From the NCBI RefSeq assembly GCF_014697195.1, contig NZ_JACJRJ010000022.1:1-64000 (forward strand): 64,000 nucleotides of DNA, read 5' to 3'. Positions within the stretch are counted from its first letter, which is position 1. Each line of letters opens with the position of its first letter. Positions 45,459-55,557 of the stretch are shown here, piece after piece. The position numbers and the translations under genes were made by a program. Under the pieces are notes generated by a model, which did no database searches, had not been told where the DNA came from, and was given only the letters and a program-made list of their open reading frames with translations. Origin of the DNA: Cylindrospermum sp. FACHB-282. Lineage in GTDB: Bacteria; Cyanobacteriota; Cyanobacteriia; Cyanobacteriales; Nostocaceae.

Positions 45459-45812
45459 ATGAAAACATTAGTCAACCTACCACACCAATCAGTCATCAGC
45501 GAAATTGAAAGTGTTTTGGATACATATCCATACCATCCTTATCAACAAGCTTTTGCAAATCCTAACTTACGCCAAGAGTTAATTACCTTCATTCTCAATC
45601 GTCTTCCTAGCTTTTACAGCGGTATTTCTGAAGAGCAAACGCCACTCCTAAACTACAAGTTACCCCGCAATTCCTTTGAGCAAGAACTACACCTACAAAA
45701 TTTAATTCACCAAGGTATTTGCTCAATCATCCAAGAAAAACCAGAATGGATGAATAATCAGCTACAGGAACTAGTTAAACCAGTTTGTGAACCTGCTAAC
45801 TGGTTTGGTTAA
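45459..45812 (+). CDS. Conserved cyanobacterial protein, 117 residues
   Basis: This small soluble helical protein contains VLDTYPYHPYQQAFANP and LRQELITFILNRLPSFY, a pattern seen in unnamed cyanobacterial proteins. The second block faintly recalls the NRLPP..Y segment of ComFB-type proteins, though the Cys residues of that family are missing. It has no membrane segment. Monocistronic, with AT-rich spacers. Function unknown. Confidence 0.6.
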   Translation: MKTLVNLPHQSVISEIESVLDTYPYHPYQQAFANPNLRQELITFILNRLPSFYSGISEEQTPLLNYKLPRNSFEQELHLQNLIHQGICSIIQEKPEWMNNQLQELVKPVCEPANWFG

Positions 45813-45972
45813 TATTTGGATCTTTTAGGACTTTTTTGTGGTTTAAGCTCATATCATGATTAACATCTGTGGTATGGGCTTTTTTTGCTAATCAATATTC
45901 ACCGTTGAGTTGTGAGATTTTGTTTTACAAACCGTAGAGGCACAGGGAAAAGAGTGACAGGTTTCAGAATAG

Positions 45973-46092
45973 ATGAGTTACAGCTTTGTTTACGATATAG
46001 AGGGAAGAATTTCAAATCCTCGTGAACTAGAAAAGGATTTGAGTAAAACTACAGATGATATGAAAGTTCAAGTTTTCATTAGACCAAAATAG
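45973..46092 (+). CDS. Possible 39-residue protein or gene fragment (tentative)
   Basis: ATG-initiated frame MSYSFVYDIEGRISNPREL, then LEKDLSKTTDDMKVQVFIRPK, with a protein-like composition. It could be the end of a decayed gene or a small partner protein. It sits in a 374-bp spacer whose remainder is dispersed repeat (CTGTGTCCTCTGCGTCTGTAG near 46139-46160). Confidence 0.3.
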   Translation: MSYSFVYDIEGRISNPRELEKDLSKTTDDMKVQVFIRPK

Positions 46093-46186
46093 CTATATAG
46101 AAGTCCTAAACCATTCGTGAAAATCTCTCTTTATTCTCTCTGTGTCCTCTGCGTCTGTAGCGGTTAGTTTAAAAACACTTGTCTTT

Positions 46187-46568
46187 TCACCCCAAAGTCA
46201 ATATTGCGGCTGAAAAATTTACAGATAACGGCAATAATTTCAACCATTGCAAACCTAACAGAGGTTCACGAATACCTGCACCAGCTAAAACAGGAATGAT
46301 GTACTTCCTGTCCATCAAGTACAACTTTTCCTTCATACAAGTCAAATAAATCCTCACCCCTCGCCATCTGCATAATAACTTCACTGTCAATCTTAGACCA
46401 ACCTAAAGTTTGAACATCTTGGATATCAAGTGCTAACCAACCTGTGGTAAAACCAGTATCTAATAAAGCTTCAACAGGAAAACTTTCTCCATCAGCAGTA
46501 ATTAAATCAATTTCAAAAATTAACTCTCCAATCTCGCCGAACTTGCCAACAATCATATTCTTCCGCAA
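46187..46568 (-). pseudogene. Retropepsin-like aspartyl protease, frameshifted
   Basis: The first 90 residues (MRKNMIVGKFGEIGELIFEI, EALLDTGFTTGWLALDIQ) have the single DTG active-site motif of clan AA aspartic proteases. Near 46300 the frame is lost: the 5' frame ends in VHHSCFSWCRYS, whereas the next frame continues with the expected YIIPVLAGAGIREPLLGLQWL. One missing base (or two extra) would restore a protein of about 126 residues. It may be a true mutation, a sequencing error or a slip site. The upstream partner gene overlaps it by 16 bp. Confidence 0.72.
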
Positions 46569-46870
46569 GTTCCTGTTTCATTCAAACGCATAATACCAAT
46601 CATCCCACTGGGGTACTTTTGGCGAGCCTTTTTTACAGCAGCATTCTGATCTGGATCAATAAAATAGTCGCCGCTGTTTGGTTCAATAATAAAAAACCAA
46701 TTGTAATGTTCCTCTATCAATTGAGGACTTACACTATCAAAAATTTCTCGATAGCGCTGTAAATGAGCTTTTTTTTCAGCTTCTCTTCTAGCTAATTCTT
46801 CCGGCGCTATTGTAAATTCTGGGAAGATTCTACCTTGACGATAACGGCGAACAGGTTTTGCTTGAGTCAT
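46553..46870 (-). CDS. Small partner protein of the aspartyl protease
   Basis: The 105-residue protein is highly charged. The N-terminal half is basic with a helix (EELARREAEKKAHLQRYREI); the C-terminal half reads YNWFFIIEPNSGDYFIDPDQ and KYPSGMIGIMRLNE. It lies directly upstream of, and overlaps, the protease gene. Such two-gene pairs recur in cyanobacteria and look like toxin-antitoxin units, but the function is unproven. Confidence 0.65.
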   Translation of the reverse strand: MTQAKPVRRYRQGRIFPEFTIAPEELARREAEKKAHLQRYREIFDSVSPQLIEEHYNWFFIIEPNSGDYFIDPDQNAAVKKARQKYPSGMIGIMRLNETGTCGRI

Positions 46871-46980
46871 AACTTACTTACCTAATTCTATCTCACCCCA
46901 AAACACAAAGCTTTTCTTGGTGGTATCTACATTATAGGCACGTTGCAGCTAAATGAGGTGTAAATATTAATTGTAAATCT

Positions 46981-47007
46981 CTTGTGGGGTGGGCCGGACA
47001 GCCCGCC
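46981..47007. repeat. 27-bp GTGGGGTGGGC dispersed repeat, copy 1
   Basis: CTTGTGGGGTGGGCCGGACA, continuing GCCCGCC, is the inverse of the copies at 47955-47981 and 48063-48089. It provides an artificial upstream extension to the secreted-protein frame. Confidence 0.8.
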
Positions 47008-47163
47008 ATTGTGTACGCTTTATTGCAACAAGTGTATTCATCTAAAAAATACTGTAAAATTTCTTATTTGGTAACTGTTGATATTATAAAAGCTCTTTTT
47101 GATTATCATATAATCATATCTAACAGCAAACTACACCAAACAGAGATAATGGAAATGCTAATA

Positions 47164-47781
47164 ATGAAGACAACAGCAAAGTATTCACTATCAAAAATAA
47201 ACTATTACCTGATATTTACCTTTCTAGGAATGTTTCTCATGTTCCCCGCCAAAGTATACGCCTGTGCGTGTTGTGCAAATGTAGGTACATGGTCAGAAAC
47301 TTCCCAAAAAATTAGTGATTATGAATTTAATGAAATCAATCGTTTGCAGTTTTCCCCAACCGCCAAAGTTAACCAAACTCAAAGGGATGAGAATGTGGGG
47401 ATATCTTCAAACTCAGCCAATTACACTTTTTCAGTAGTCAAAAATCAACGCCGCTGGAATTTACAGTTTAAAGATGAACAAGGAAAAACCGGAATTTTAA
47501 CTTTAACCATTCCCCGCAACGCAGTTTCTTTCAAAACAGATTTGTACGATAATAGTCAAGGTGGAGGCAGTGGTGCATTACTCTATCAGGAATTGCGTTT
47601 AGAAGGTAAACTTTCAGGAAATGGTATCTTCACTAAAGGGATAACCCCTGATACAAAATTTCGGTTGGTATTACAAGGAAGAGGAAATAATTGCACTTCC
47701 GCCGAAAACTTTAAAACATGGAATTTACAGGTTTTTGGTTCCCGTGCTGACTACTCATTTCGTGGTTCTTTTAAACCGTAA
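47164..47781 (+). CDS. Exported protein with CACC motif
   Basis: The 205-residue protein has a signal peptide (MKTTAKYSLSKINYYLIFTF onward, with cleavage near VYA) followed by CACCANVGTW. The mature domain is beta-rich and polar (FSVVKNQRRWNLQFKDEQG, LYQELRLEGKLSGNG, FRLVLQGRGNN). The open frame extends to 46984, but that part is dispersed repeat. The ATG at 47149 or 47164 fits the signal peptide. The clustered cysteines could bind metal or form disulfides. Family not recognised. Confidence 0.7.
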   Translation: MKTTAKYSLSKINYYLIFTFLGMFLMFPAKVYACACCANVGTWSETSQKISDYEFNEINRLQFSPTAKVNQTQRDENVGISSNSANYTFSVVKNQRRWNLQFKDEQGKTGILTLTIPRNAVSFKTDLYDNSQGGGSGALLYQELRLEGKLSGNGIFTKGITPDTKFRLVLQGRGNNCTSAENFKTWNLQVFGSRADYSFRGSFKP

Positions 47782-47954
47782 ATTTTTATTCTTTCATTTG
47801 GCGAAAACGCAAAGTTATTTTAAAAGATGTTGGAAAAGTCTTAAAATTGAAGTAGAAAACATCTCTCCTACAAATGTAGAGATTTTACATGCAATGTCTC
47901 TACACACATTTAGGCTATAATTTATAGCATATTTCATCTGAGGGAGGTACACAA

Positions 47955-47981
47955 GGGCAGGCAAGATGCCCACCCCACAAG
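47955..47981. repeat. 27-bp dispersed repeat, copy 2
   Basis: GGGCAGGCAAGATGCCCACC, then CCACAAG. It differs from copy 3 at only two positions and forms a GGGC/GCCC hairpin. A TGTAGAGA/TCTCTACA hairpin of the GAGACG family lies just upstream near 47876-47902. Confidence 0.8.
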
Positions 47982-48062
47982 ATTTATAATATTAAGATGT
48001 GTTGTGTACTTTATTCACTTGTGAAGTACTGTAAGCTGTTGGGCTTTTAATTTGAACATCAA

Positions 48063-48089
48063 GGGCGGGCAGGATGCCCACCCCACAAG
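48063..48089. repeat. 27-bp dispersed repeat, copy 3
   Basis: GGGCGGGCAGGATGCCCACC, then CCACAAG, 108 bp from copy 2. It lies between the converging exported-protein and oxoprolinase genes and could end transcription. Confidence 0.8.
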
Positions 48090-48115
48090 AGTTAGATTGA
48101 ATGATCGTATGCAAA

Positions 48116-51100
48116 TTATAGGATTGTCAGCTTATCTATCTCTCCATAACCTCCACCACCGGGAGTTTCAATTACAAAGATATCTCCCGCGTTCATTTCT
48201 ACTACTGCTTTACTTCCTAATTCCTCCACAGTTCTATCACTCCTCTCAACATAATTTTTACCAACTTTAGCCACCTCACCACCATATAAACCAAAAGGTG
48301 CAATCACGCGATGATTTGACAAAATTCCTGCTGTCATTTTCTCTAGAAAACGTAGGCAACGGATTACACCATTTCCCCCATGATGCTTTCCTTCACCACC
48401 ACTATTTTCACGAATAGCAAAACTTTCTAAAATTACAGGAAAACGCCATTCTAAAACTTCGGGATCTGTTAAGCGGGAATTTGTCATGTGAGTGTGAACA
48501 GCATCTGTTCCATCAAAATCAGCACCTGCACCAGAACCACCGCAGATGGTTTCATAATATTGATAGCGTTGATTCCCAAATGTAAAATTATTCATTGTTC
48601 CTTGGGAAGCTGCTAATACACCCAACGCACCATATAAAGTATCGGTAATTGCTTGGGAAGTTTCCACATTTCCCGCCACAACAGCAGCAGGATAACGGGG
48701 ATTTAACATACAACCGACGGGGTTGATGATTTCTAATGGTTTCATACACCCAGCATTTAAGGGAATATCATCATTTACCAAAGTACGAAAAACATACAAA
48801 ACGGCTGCTTTACATACTGCGGCTGGAGCGTTAAAATTGTTATTTAGCTGCTGGGGCGAAGTTCCTGTAAAATCAATTTTGGCACTACGATTTTCCCGGT
48901 TAATAGTAATTGCTACCTGGATAATGCTACCATCATCTAATGTATAGCTAAAACTCCCATTCTGTAAAACTTCAATTATCCGCCGTACTGATTCCTCGGC
49001 GTTATCTTGCACAAACCCCATATAAGCTTGGACGGTTTCTAGGCTGTAGTGTTCTACCATTTTATACAGTTCTTGAACACCCCGCTCATTAGCAGCAATT
49101 TGTGCTTTTAAATCGGCGATATTTTGAGTTATATTTCTGGCTGGATAAGGTGTACTTCCTAGTAGTTCTACTAATTCCTGTTCGCGGAATTCACCAACAG
49201 CAACAAGCTGAAAATTATCTAATAAAATTCCCTCTTCATCTACACTTTTGCTATTAGGTGGCATCGAACCGGGAGTAATTCCACCAATGTCTGCATGATG
49301 TCCCCGTGAGGCGACATAAAACAGAGGAAGATCCCCCTTTAAAGGAGAGGAAACAAATACCGGGGTGATAACGGTAATATCTGGTAAATGAGTACCGCCG
49401 TTGTAGGGATTATTAGAAGCGAAGACATCACCAGGTTTGATAGTGTCGCCATAAGTTGCAATCAAAGCTTGCACACTTTCACTCATGGAACCGAGATGTA
49501 CGGGAATATGGGGCGCATTTGCCACTAATTGTCCAGAAACATCGAAAATTGCACAGGAAAAATCTAACCTTTCTTTGATATTGACTGAAGAACTGGTATT
49601 TTGTAATGTGATGCCCATTTGTTCGGCGATCGCACGAAACAAATTATTGAAAATCTCCAGCATCACCGGATCAGGGCGATTTTGGATTTTAGATTTTAGA
49701 CTTCGTCGTGAGCGCTCAGTCGAACGATTTTGGATTAAAAATTGAGAATTGGTTTGTCTTTGCAATACTAGATGGTTGCGTGATGTTAACTCCGCTTTCC
49801 AATGGGGTTCAATCACATTCGTACCAGTTGCTTCCACAATAATTGCTGGGCCAAAAACAGAATCACCTGGTTGCAAATCTTCCCGCTGATAAACTGGCGT
49901 ATTCCACCATTCCCCAGCCGTATACATCTGCACTGTAGCCATCGGCACAGCTTGATTATCATCCCTACGGGAAAATACCTTCTCCTCCGGCGCATCATGC
50001 CTCGCCACCACCTCAACCGTAACCGCCTCCACAATCAGCCGCTTCTCCGGTGCAACAAACCCATAACGCTGACGATGCAACCCCTCAAACTGACTTCGCA
50101 TCGCCACCACATCACCAAAATCCACACTCAACGGCCCATCCGTCCCCTCATACCGCAAAAGCACCCGCCGATAAACCTCTATCTTGGCGTCCTTGGCGTC
50201 TTGGCGGTTCAATTCCTCTTCCCCCTCCCTCACCAAAACCGCCAAAACCCCCTCCAAATCCAACCCAGCACTCAAAACCGATTCCACCGCCCGTTCTCGA
50301 AACGCCCGTACATCCGCCAAACCCATACCATAAGCAGATAACACCCCAGCGTAGGGATGGATAAAAACCTGCTTCATCCCCAAAGCATCAGCAATTAAAC
50401 AAGCGTGTTGCCCGCCCGCGCCGCCAAAACAACACAAAGTATACTCAGACACATCATAACCGCGCTGGAGAGAGATTTTTTTAATCGCATTTGCCATTTT
50501 ATCAACGGCGATCGCCAAAAAACCTGCGGCTACTTCTTCCGGTGTGCGGTGATCCCCAATTTCCGCCGCCAATTTGCCAAAGGAACGCCTTACCACCTCT
50601 GCATCTAAAGGCAAATCCGCATTTAGTCCAAACACCTTGGGAAAAAACGCCGGTTGCAACTTCCCCACCATCACATTACAGTCAGTTACCGTCAAGGGCC
50701 CCCCTTTGGAGTAAGCAGCAGGACCCGGATTTGCTCCCGCCGACTCTGGCCCCACCCGATAGCGAGAACCATCGTATTGCACAATTGAACCACCACCCGC
50801 CGCTACAGTGTGAATTGCCATCATCGGCGTTCGCAGCCGCACCCCTGCCACTTCCGTTTCTAAAGTGCGCTCATATTCGCCATTATAATGAGCCACATCC
50901 GTAGATGTACCGCCCATATCAAAGCTGATAATCTGGTTAAATCCCGCCATCAGGCTAGTTTGCACCGCCCCCACAATCCCACCAGCAGGCCCTGATAAAA
51001 TACTATCCTTCCCTTGGAAATTATGAGCGTCAGCCAGTCCTCCATTCGACTGCATAAACTGGAGGGAAACATTATTTCCCAACTGACTCGCCACCTGATC

Positions 51101-51763
51101 CACATACCGCCGCAGAATTGGCGATAAATAGGCATCAACAACAGTTGTATCACCCCGACTAACTAATTTCATTAAGGGGCTAACAGCGTGAGAGACAGAA
51201 ACTTGAGTAAATCCCATATTCTCGGCTAGGGTAGCAACTTGCTGTTCATGGGCGGTGTAGCGGTAACCATGCATAAATGCGATCGCACAAGAACGAATCC
51301 CATCATCAAAAGCTGCTTGTAATTGGGGGCGAACAGTATCCAGATTTAGGGGAATTAATTCCTCACCTTGGGCGCTGTAACGTTCCTCAACCTCAATTAC
51401 CCGCTGATAAAGCATTTCTGGCAAAATAATTTGACGGGCGAAAATGTCGGGACGGTTTTGGTATCCGATTCGTAGCGCATCTCCAAAGCCTTTGGTTATC
51501 ACTAGAACTGTGCGATCGCCTTTTCTCTCCAGCAAGGCATTTGTCGCCACTGTAGTTCCCATTTTCACCACCGAAATGCGATCGGCGGGAATCGGCGCAT
51601 CAGCAGAAATTCCCAAAATTTCCCGAATTCCCTGCACTGCTGCATCAGAATAGCGATCGGGATTTTCTGACAACAGCTTATGAATCACCAACTCCCCATC
51701 AGGGCGTTGCGCCACAATATCAGTGAATGTCCCCCCCCGATCAATCCAAAATTCCCAATTCAT
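48116..51763 (-). CDS. ATP-dependent 5-oxoprolinase, fused HyuA/HyuB
   Basis: This 1215-residue enzyme hydrolyses 5-oxo-L-proline to glutamate with ATP. The N-terminal HyuA half shows the actin-fold phosphate loop [10 protein letters not shown] and [14 protein letters not shown]. The C-terminal HyuB half shows [28 protein letters not shown] and HHGGNGV. The fused eukaryote-like form is frequent in cyanobacteria. Two dispersed repeats sit in frame: NRQDAKDAK (50183-50210) and [20 protein letters not shown] (49677-49750), the latter in the linker between halves. They add unstructured residues without breaking the gene. It feeds glutathione/gamma-glutamyl turnover. Confidence 0.93.
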   Translation of the reverse strand: MNWEFWIDRGGTFTDIVAQRPDGELVIHKLLSENPDRYSDAAVQGIREILGISADAPIPADRISVVKMGTTVATNALLERKGDRTVLVITKGFGDALRIGYQNRPDIFARQIILPEMLYQRVIEVEERYSAQGEELIPLNLDTVRPQLQAAFDDGIRSCAIAFMHGYRYTAHEQQVATLAENMGFTQVSVSHAVSPLMKLVSRGDTTVVDAYLSPILRRYVDQVASQLGNNVSLQFMQSNGGLADAHNFQGKDSILSGPAGGIVGAVQTSLMAGFNQIISFDMGGTSTDVAHYNGEYERTLETEVAGVRLRTPMMAIHTVAAGGGSIVQYDGSRYRVGPESAGANPGPAAYSKGGPLTVTDCNVMVGKLQPAFFPKVFGLNADLPLDAEVVRRSFGKLAAEIGDHRTPEEVAAGFLAIAVDKMANAIKKISLQRGYDVSEYTLCCFGGAGGQHACLIADALGMKQVFIHPYAGVLSAYGMGLADVRAFRERAVESVLSAGLDLEGVLAVLVREGEEELNRQDAKDAKIEVYRRVLLRYEGTDGPLSVDFGDVVAMRSQFEGLHRQRYGFVAPEKRLIVEAVTVEVVARHDAPEEKVFSRRDDNQAVPMATVQMYTAGEWWNTPVYQREDLQPGDSVFGPAIIVEATGTNVIEPHWKAELTSRNHLVLQRQTNSQFLIQNRSTERSRRSLKSKIQNRPDPVMLEIFNNLFRAIAEQMGITLQNTSSSVNIKERLDFSCAIFDVSGQLVANAPHIPVHLGSMSESVQALIATYGDTIKPGDVFASNNPYNGGTHLPDITVITPVFVSSPLKGDLPLFYVASRGHHADIGGITPGSMPPNSKSVDEEGILLDNFQLVAVGEFREQELVELLGSTPYPARNITQNIADLKAQIAANERGVQELYKMVEHYSLETVQAYMGFVQDNAEESVRRIIEVLQNGSFSYTLDDGSIIQVAITINRENRSAKIDFTGTSPQQLNNNFNAPAAVCKAAVLYVFRTLVNDDIPLNAGCMKPLEIINPVGCMLNPRYPAAVVAGNVETSQAITDTLYGALGVLAASQGTMNNFTFGNQRYQYYETICGGSGAGADFDGTDAVHTHMTNSRLTDPEVLEWRFPVILESFAIRENSGGEGKHHGGNGVIRCLRFLEKMTAGILSNHRVIAPFGLYGGEVAKVGKNYVERSDRTVEELGSKAVVEMNAGDIFVIETPGGGGYGEIDKLTIL
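49677..49750. repeat. In-frame dispersed repeat at HyuA/HyuB junction
   Basis: TTTTGGATTTTAGATTTTAG and CGATTTTGGATTAAAAATTG enclose GAGCGCTC, a hairpin-capable repeat related to those at 7070 and 58798. It translates as a basic linker on the minus strand. Confidence 0.75.
50183..50210. repeat. In-frame TTGGCGTCC repeat encoding NRQDAKDAK
   Basis: CTTGGCGTCCTTGGCGTCTT, then GGCGGTTC, is a well-known Nostoc spacer repeat, here inside the HyuA half and in frame. Confidence 0.75.
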
Positions 51764-51930
51764 ATAGGTTCCACCCTCTCAAGAAATATGATGTCTATGC
51801 TTTTCGCAACTATACTTGCGTTATGTTGACTGCTACAAATCCAGCCTGACTGAATCAATTAGAGTTATCATTTTAAAATTATCAGGTCTACACCATATCG
51901 GGTTACCAAATACTCCTTTGGCAAAACAGC

Positions 51931-52836
51931 ATGACAAACATAAAATTACAATGGTTTAAACAGGCTTTTCAGCTTAGAGGCTCAGTAGTCTCGGCAATTT
52001 ATAAACGAGTTTTATGGGGTGGGCTTTTTGGCTTTTTTATTTCTATAATGTACCATTTAAAATTCCCAGTTTCTCAACCTATTTTAGGCAGCGTTATCCC
52101 TAGTATTGTTTTAGGTTTATTACTTGTTTTTCGCACAAATACAGCTTATGAACGCTTTTGGGAAGGTCGAAAATGCTGGGGTTCTATAGTAAATAATGTC
52201 CGAAATCTGGCACGGCAAATTTGGGTATCTGTCGATGAAATTTCTCCAGAAGATAAATACAATAAAATTGCTGCATTGAACTTATTAATAGCTTTTGCCG
52301 TGGCAACTAAATTACATTTACGGGGAGAACCTGTAGATAGTGAGATAGAAGAATTAATATCACATTCTAAGTATATCAAGCTAAAATTGATGAATAATCC
52401 TCCCCTAGAAGTTGCTTTCTGGATTGGAGATTATTTACAGCAACAATATAACCGTAATTGCCTAAATAGCTACCAGTTAACATCCATGCAAGAATTATTG
52501 AATAATCTGGTGGATAATTTAGGCGCTTGCGAACGGATATTAAAAACACCTATACCTCTAGCCTACGCTATTCATCTTAAGCAATTGCTATTACTGTATT
52601 GCTTGCTGCTACCATTTCAAATGGTGGAGAGTCTCGGTTGGTGGACAGGTTTAATTGTTGCTTTAGTTAGTTTTACCTTATTTGGTATTGAAGCCATCGG
52701 ACTAGAAATAGAAAACCCCTTTGGTTACGATGTCAACGATTTACCCCTAGATACAATCTGCAACACTGCGAAGCGCAATCTCAACGATTTAATCAGCCTT
52801 ACTCCCAGCGTGCAATCATATACAAAAAAAATATGA
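51931..52836 (+). CDS. Bestrophin-like channel protein
   Basis: The 301-residue protein is a bestrophin-family (UPF0187) membrane protein, with four spans in two hairpins. The conserved FRTNTAYERFWEGRKCWG near 66-83 is the family signature. Bacterial bestrophins form pentameric anion or cation channels; in phototrophs some help bicarbonate or chloride movement across thylakoids. The ion here is not deducible. Divergent from the oxoprolinase by 167 bp. Confidence 0.9.
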   Translation: MTNIKLQWFKQAFQLRGSVVSAIYKRVLWGGLFGFFISIMYHLKFPVSQPILGSVIPSIVLGLLLVFRTNTAYERFWEGRKCWGSIVNNVRNLARQIWVSVDEISPEDKYNKIAALNLLIAFAVATKLHLRGEPVDSEIEELISHSKYIKLKLMNNPPLEVAFWIGDYLQQQYNRNCLNSYQLTSMQELLNNLVDNLGACERILKTPIPLAYAIHLKQLLLLYCLLLPFQMVESLGWWTGLIVALVSFTLFGIEAIGLEIENPFGYDVNDLPLDTICNTAKRNLNDLISLTPSVQSYTKKI

Positions 52837-52855
52837 GTAAAGTATCCACAACCAT

Positions 52856-53932
52856 TTATTTTTCTAGAATTGAAAATACTTCTTGAACAAATTGCTCATA
52901 TTTTTCTAAATCTTTGCTCAGTACTTCTGTCAAGTTGAAATAGGCAGATATTATTGGATCATTGTGAATCCGAATATTTACTTCAGTAGTAATACAACTA
53001 GCAATGAGTATGGATTTAACCTCTGGGTTCTTACGAAAAGCTTCTTCAAAGGATTTTTTAGCAGCGCCATAACGTTCTAGTGCGCCAGCAGGATCAGTTC
53101 CTCCTTTAACCTCAATTACACCAACTGTTGTACCCTCATTGTTCAAAAGTGAAATATCTGGCTCACTAGAAAAAAGTATAGAGGTATGATTCGACAACAT
53201 TAGACCCCGATAACTTTCTATATTTCCTAGTTTTTCCTCAATTCTATCAGGGTTGTATACTTCAATTACCATACCTTTACGTGGGATAAAGGCAGCAATA
53301 ATATTGCGTTCTTTTGCCTCTTTAATCAGAAGTCGCTGCACAACTTTTTCTGCTTCTTCCCCAATAGCATTACGCCATGAACCGTCAATTTGTGTTCCTG
53401 TTGATGCTAGTAGGATTCCATATATTTCTTCCTCAGTCAAATTTTCTATAGCACTATCAATAATGAGCGATATATGTTCATTACAAAGTCGAGACAGCAC
53501 TAAGGCTTTGTCTTCTGCTAGAGAATATTTATTTTCTTCATCAGTTTCAATATTCTTTACGTCTACTGCTACTAAATACTTAACAGCTTTCTGAGAAAGT
53601 GCTGCAATATTACGATAGTAAGCTATTAATGAAGAGTGTTCTCGAATTAACCTGGGGTGGCAAAATACCTGAATTAGTTGCAAGCTAGGATGCTCATTGA
53701 TATAGGTGAATGCTTCTTCCCCAATACCCCAATTTACCCAACTTTCCCAACTGTATAAATGCTTGACTGGTAATAATGCATCTATTCTCGCTCTAAAAGA
53801 CAGAGTTTTATATTCTTTAAGTTTGCGATAAAAGAAGGTTGAACGTAACCGATAGTTTAGGCGATGCGCCTCAGTTAAGGGATTTATTTCCTCTAATGTC
53901 ATAGCGGTTACTTTTCCCAAATATACACGCAT
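52856..53932 (-). CDS. Type II restriction endonuclease, XcyI-like
   Basis: The 358-residue protein has a PD-(D/E)xK centre SSEPDIS...VIEVKGG (D259, E274, K276). Its N-terminal half (WESWVNWGIGEEAFTYI, VFCHPRLIREHSSLIAYYRN) resembles the XcyI/Cfr9I family as I remember it, which would predict a CCCGGG-type site; that is uncertain. It overlaps the upstream methyltransferase by 25 bp, so the two form one R-M unit. Translation could start at the first ATG or at Met11 (MTLEEINPL). The region is visibly AT-rich, in line with horizontal transfer. Confidence 0.75.
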   Translation of the reverse strand: MRVYLGKVTAMTLEEINPLTEAHRLNYRLRSTFFYRKLKEYKTLSFRARIDALLPVKHLYSWESWVNWGIGEEAFTYINEHPSLQLIQVFCHPRLIREHSSLIAYYRNIAALSQKAVKYLVAVDVKNIETDEENKYSLAEDKALVLSRLCNEHISLIIDSAIENLTEEEIYGILLASTGTQIDGSWRNAIGEEAEKVVQRLLIKEAKERNIIAAFIPRKGMVIEVYNPDRIEEKLGNIESYRGLMLSNHTSILFSSEPDISLLNNEGTTVGVIEVKGGTDPAGALERYGAAKKSFEEAFRKNPEVKSILIASCITTEVNIRIHNDPIISAYFNLTEVLSKDLEKYEQFVQEVFSILEK

Positions 53933-55401
53933 TTACGTAATTCTGTTCGACCATGATCTCCCATTTGCTGGCTGCTATTGCCTTTTCCTCTCCCTAATGT
54001 CCAAATATATCGCGTTTTCAGTCCAAAAGACTCTGCTATATCAGATAAAATTAGGTCTACAGGAATTTCCTCTCCAGCATATCTAACGTTGTCATTTACC
54101 ATTGCGATTATGCCGCCAGATTTGACAATACGAGCTAATTCATAGATAACAAAGCAAATTTCATAAAAGTAATTATGTACCATTCTGGCAATATTTTTAT
54201 TATTCAATTTGCCTTCTTTTTTATAATTGTCTAATATAGTTAAGACTTCTTGTAAAGCAGCCTGTTCTTTAAAAGTTGAATCTATTCTCAAAAAATCTTG
54301 ATATCTTCCTCTATTAGTATAATAATCCTGTAAATAATTCCTCTTCTCACGGTTCTCGACAGTACATGAAAGCATTTGTTGACGTAAATGCTTTACTTTT
54401 TCTTCACTGCATCCCAAAAAGGCAAGTTCAAGGGCATAGGTGCGAGTGTAATCATATCTGTTAACATAGGGTGGAGATGTAATAACACAATCAATACTAT
54501 TTTCTGGAAGAGTTGGAAGAATGTCTAAGCAAGAACCTTCGTGTATTTTAGGCTCTAAATTCTTAACAAGACTGGATTTTTGATCGGTTAACTGCAATTT
54601 TAGTTGCTCACCAAATAAATCTAGTTGAATAGGGCTGATATTGAAATCTGATGTAATCTGTTTTAGCTTGCGGTAAATTGCATCTTCAAAAGATAAAACT
54701 TCTCCCTTATTAAATTCATTTTTCCCTTTTGAACGACCAGAACGAACATCCCAGCGTAGATATTGTCCATCTTTTCTGGTATAACTAATATCTTCAAGAA
54801 TACAAAACACACTGTATATGAGTAGGGTTCGTATGTCTTGATTAGCAACAAAATTATGGCAATAAGATATGTAACCAACTAGTTGTTCTTCATTTATTGA
54901 AGAAAATGCTCCACGGGTTATTGCTAAATGACTAAATGCGAAACTTTTGTCATAATAGTTTTGGAAGTTTATTTTTTTTAATTCAGAAATGACAATATTT
55001 AATGATTCAATATTTATTTTCTGAGCTATTATTCGAGCTTGTGTTGCAAAAATGCCGACAGGTAAAAGTTCAATTCCAGTAGTTTGCCACCCCAATGTAC
55101 TTGCAGTAAATAAAGATGAACCAACTCCTGAAAATGGATCTAGTAGGATACCTGGCTGTGGTTTTAATGTTTGAAGAAGATAGGTAACTAGACGTTCTGA
55201 AAATCCTTCTCTATACTTAAACCAGAAAAAGGGAACTTGTTTATTACCCTGAAAGCTCACCAAAGTTCTATCCAAATAAGGGTTATGAACAATCCTTGAT
55301 TTAAATTTTTGGTAAAGATTAGTTCTTTGGTTTAAAGACAAAATGACTGATACAGGTTGGTTTAATGTTAAATCCGAACATTCTTGATTATTTTTCATCA
55401 A
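53908..55401 (-). CDS. DNA methyltransferase of type II R-M system
   Basis: The 497-residue protein methylates the target of the neighbouring endonuclease. The AdoMet motif LLDPFSGVGSS (88-94 core) precedes the catalytic TSPPY (308-312). SPPY favours N4-cytosine modification, though N6-adenine cannot be excluded. C-terminal motifs GGIIAMVNDNVRYAGEEIPVD and the final GRTELRKCVYIW are typical. The long insert between the two motifs (about 120-300) probably recognises DNA. It is first in the operon, which ensures protection before cleavage. Confidence 0.87.
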   Translation of the reverse strand: MMKNNQECSDLTLNQPVSVILSLNQRTNLYQKFKSRIVHNPYLDRTLVSFQGNKQVPFFWFKYREGFSERLVTYLLQTLKPQPGILLDPFSGVGSSLFTASTLGWQTTGIELLPVGIFATQARIIAQKINIESLNIVISELKKINFQNYYDKSFAFSHLAITRGAFSSINEEQLVGYISYCHNFVANQDIRTLLIYSVFCILEDISYTRKDGQYLRWDVRSGRSKGKNEFNKGEVLSFEDAIYRKLKQITSDFNISPIQLDLFGEQLKLQLTDQKSSLVKNLEPKIHEGSCLDILPTLPENSIDCVITSPPYVNRYDYTRTYALELAFLGCSEEKVKHLRQQMLSCTVENREKRNYLQDYYTNRGRYQDFLRIDSTFKEQAALQEVLTILDNYKKEGKLNNKNIARMVHNYFYEICFVIYELARIVKSGGIIAMVNDNVRYAGEEIPVDLILSDIAESFGLKTRYIWTLGRGKGNSSQQMGDHGRTELRKCVYIWEK

Positions 55402-55557
55402 ATCAATTTAAAGTTTATTAAAAATATAGTTGTCTTTCGTTAAACTACAAATATCGGAAAGCTGGATCAAATAAACATCGTACACACAAAATATATACTC
55501 TAATAAACTATCGGCTAAAAGTTAGCTGATTTTTGAATGCTGAAAAATAACTGATAT

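Noticed and set aside
46984..47163. 60-residue N-terminal extension of the exported CACC protein
   Set aside because: It is translated repeat sequence and would bury the signal peptide.
49802..50904. Long plus-strand frames opposite the oxoprolinase
   Set aside because: Pro/His-rich shadow frames of the minus-strand gene.
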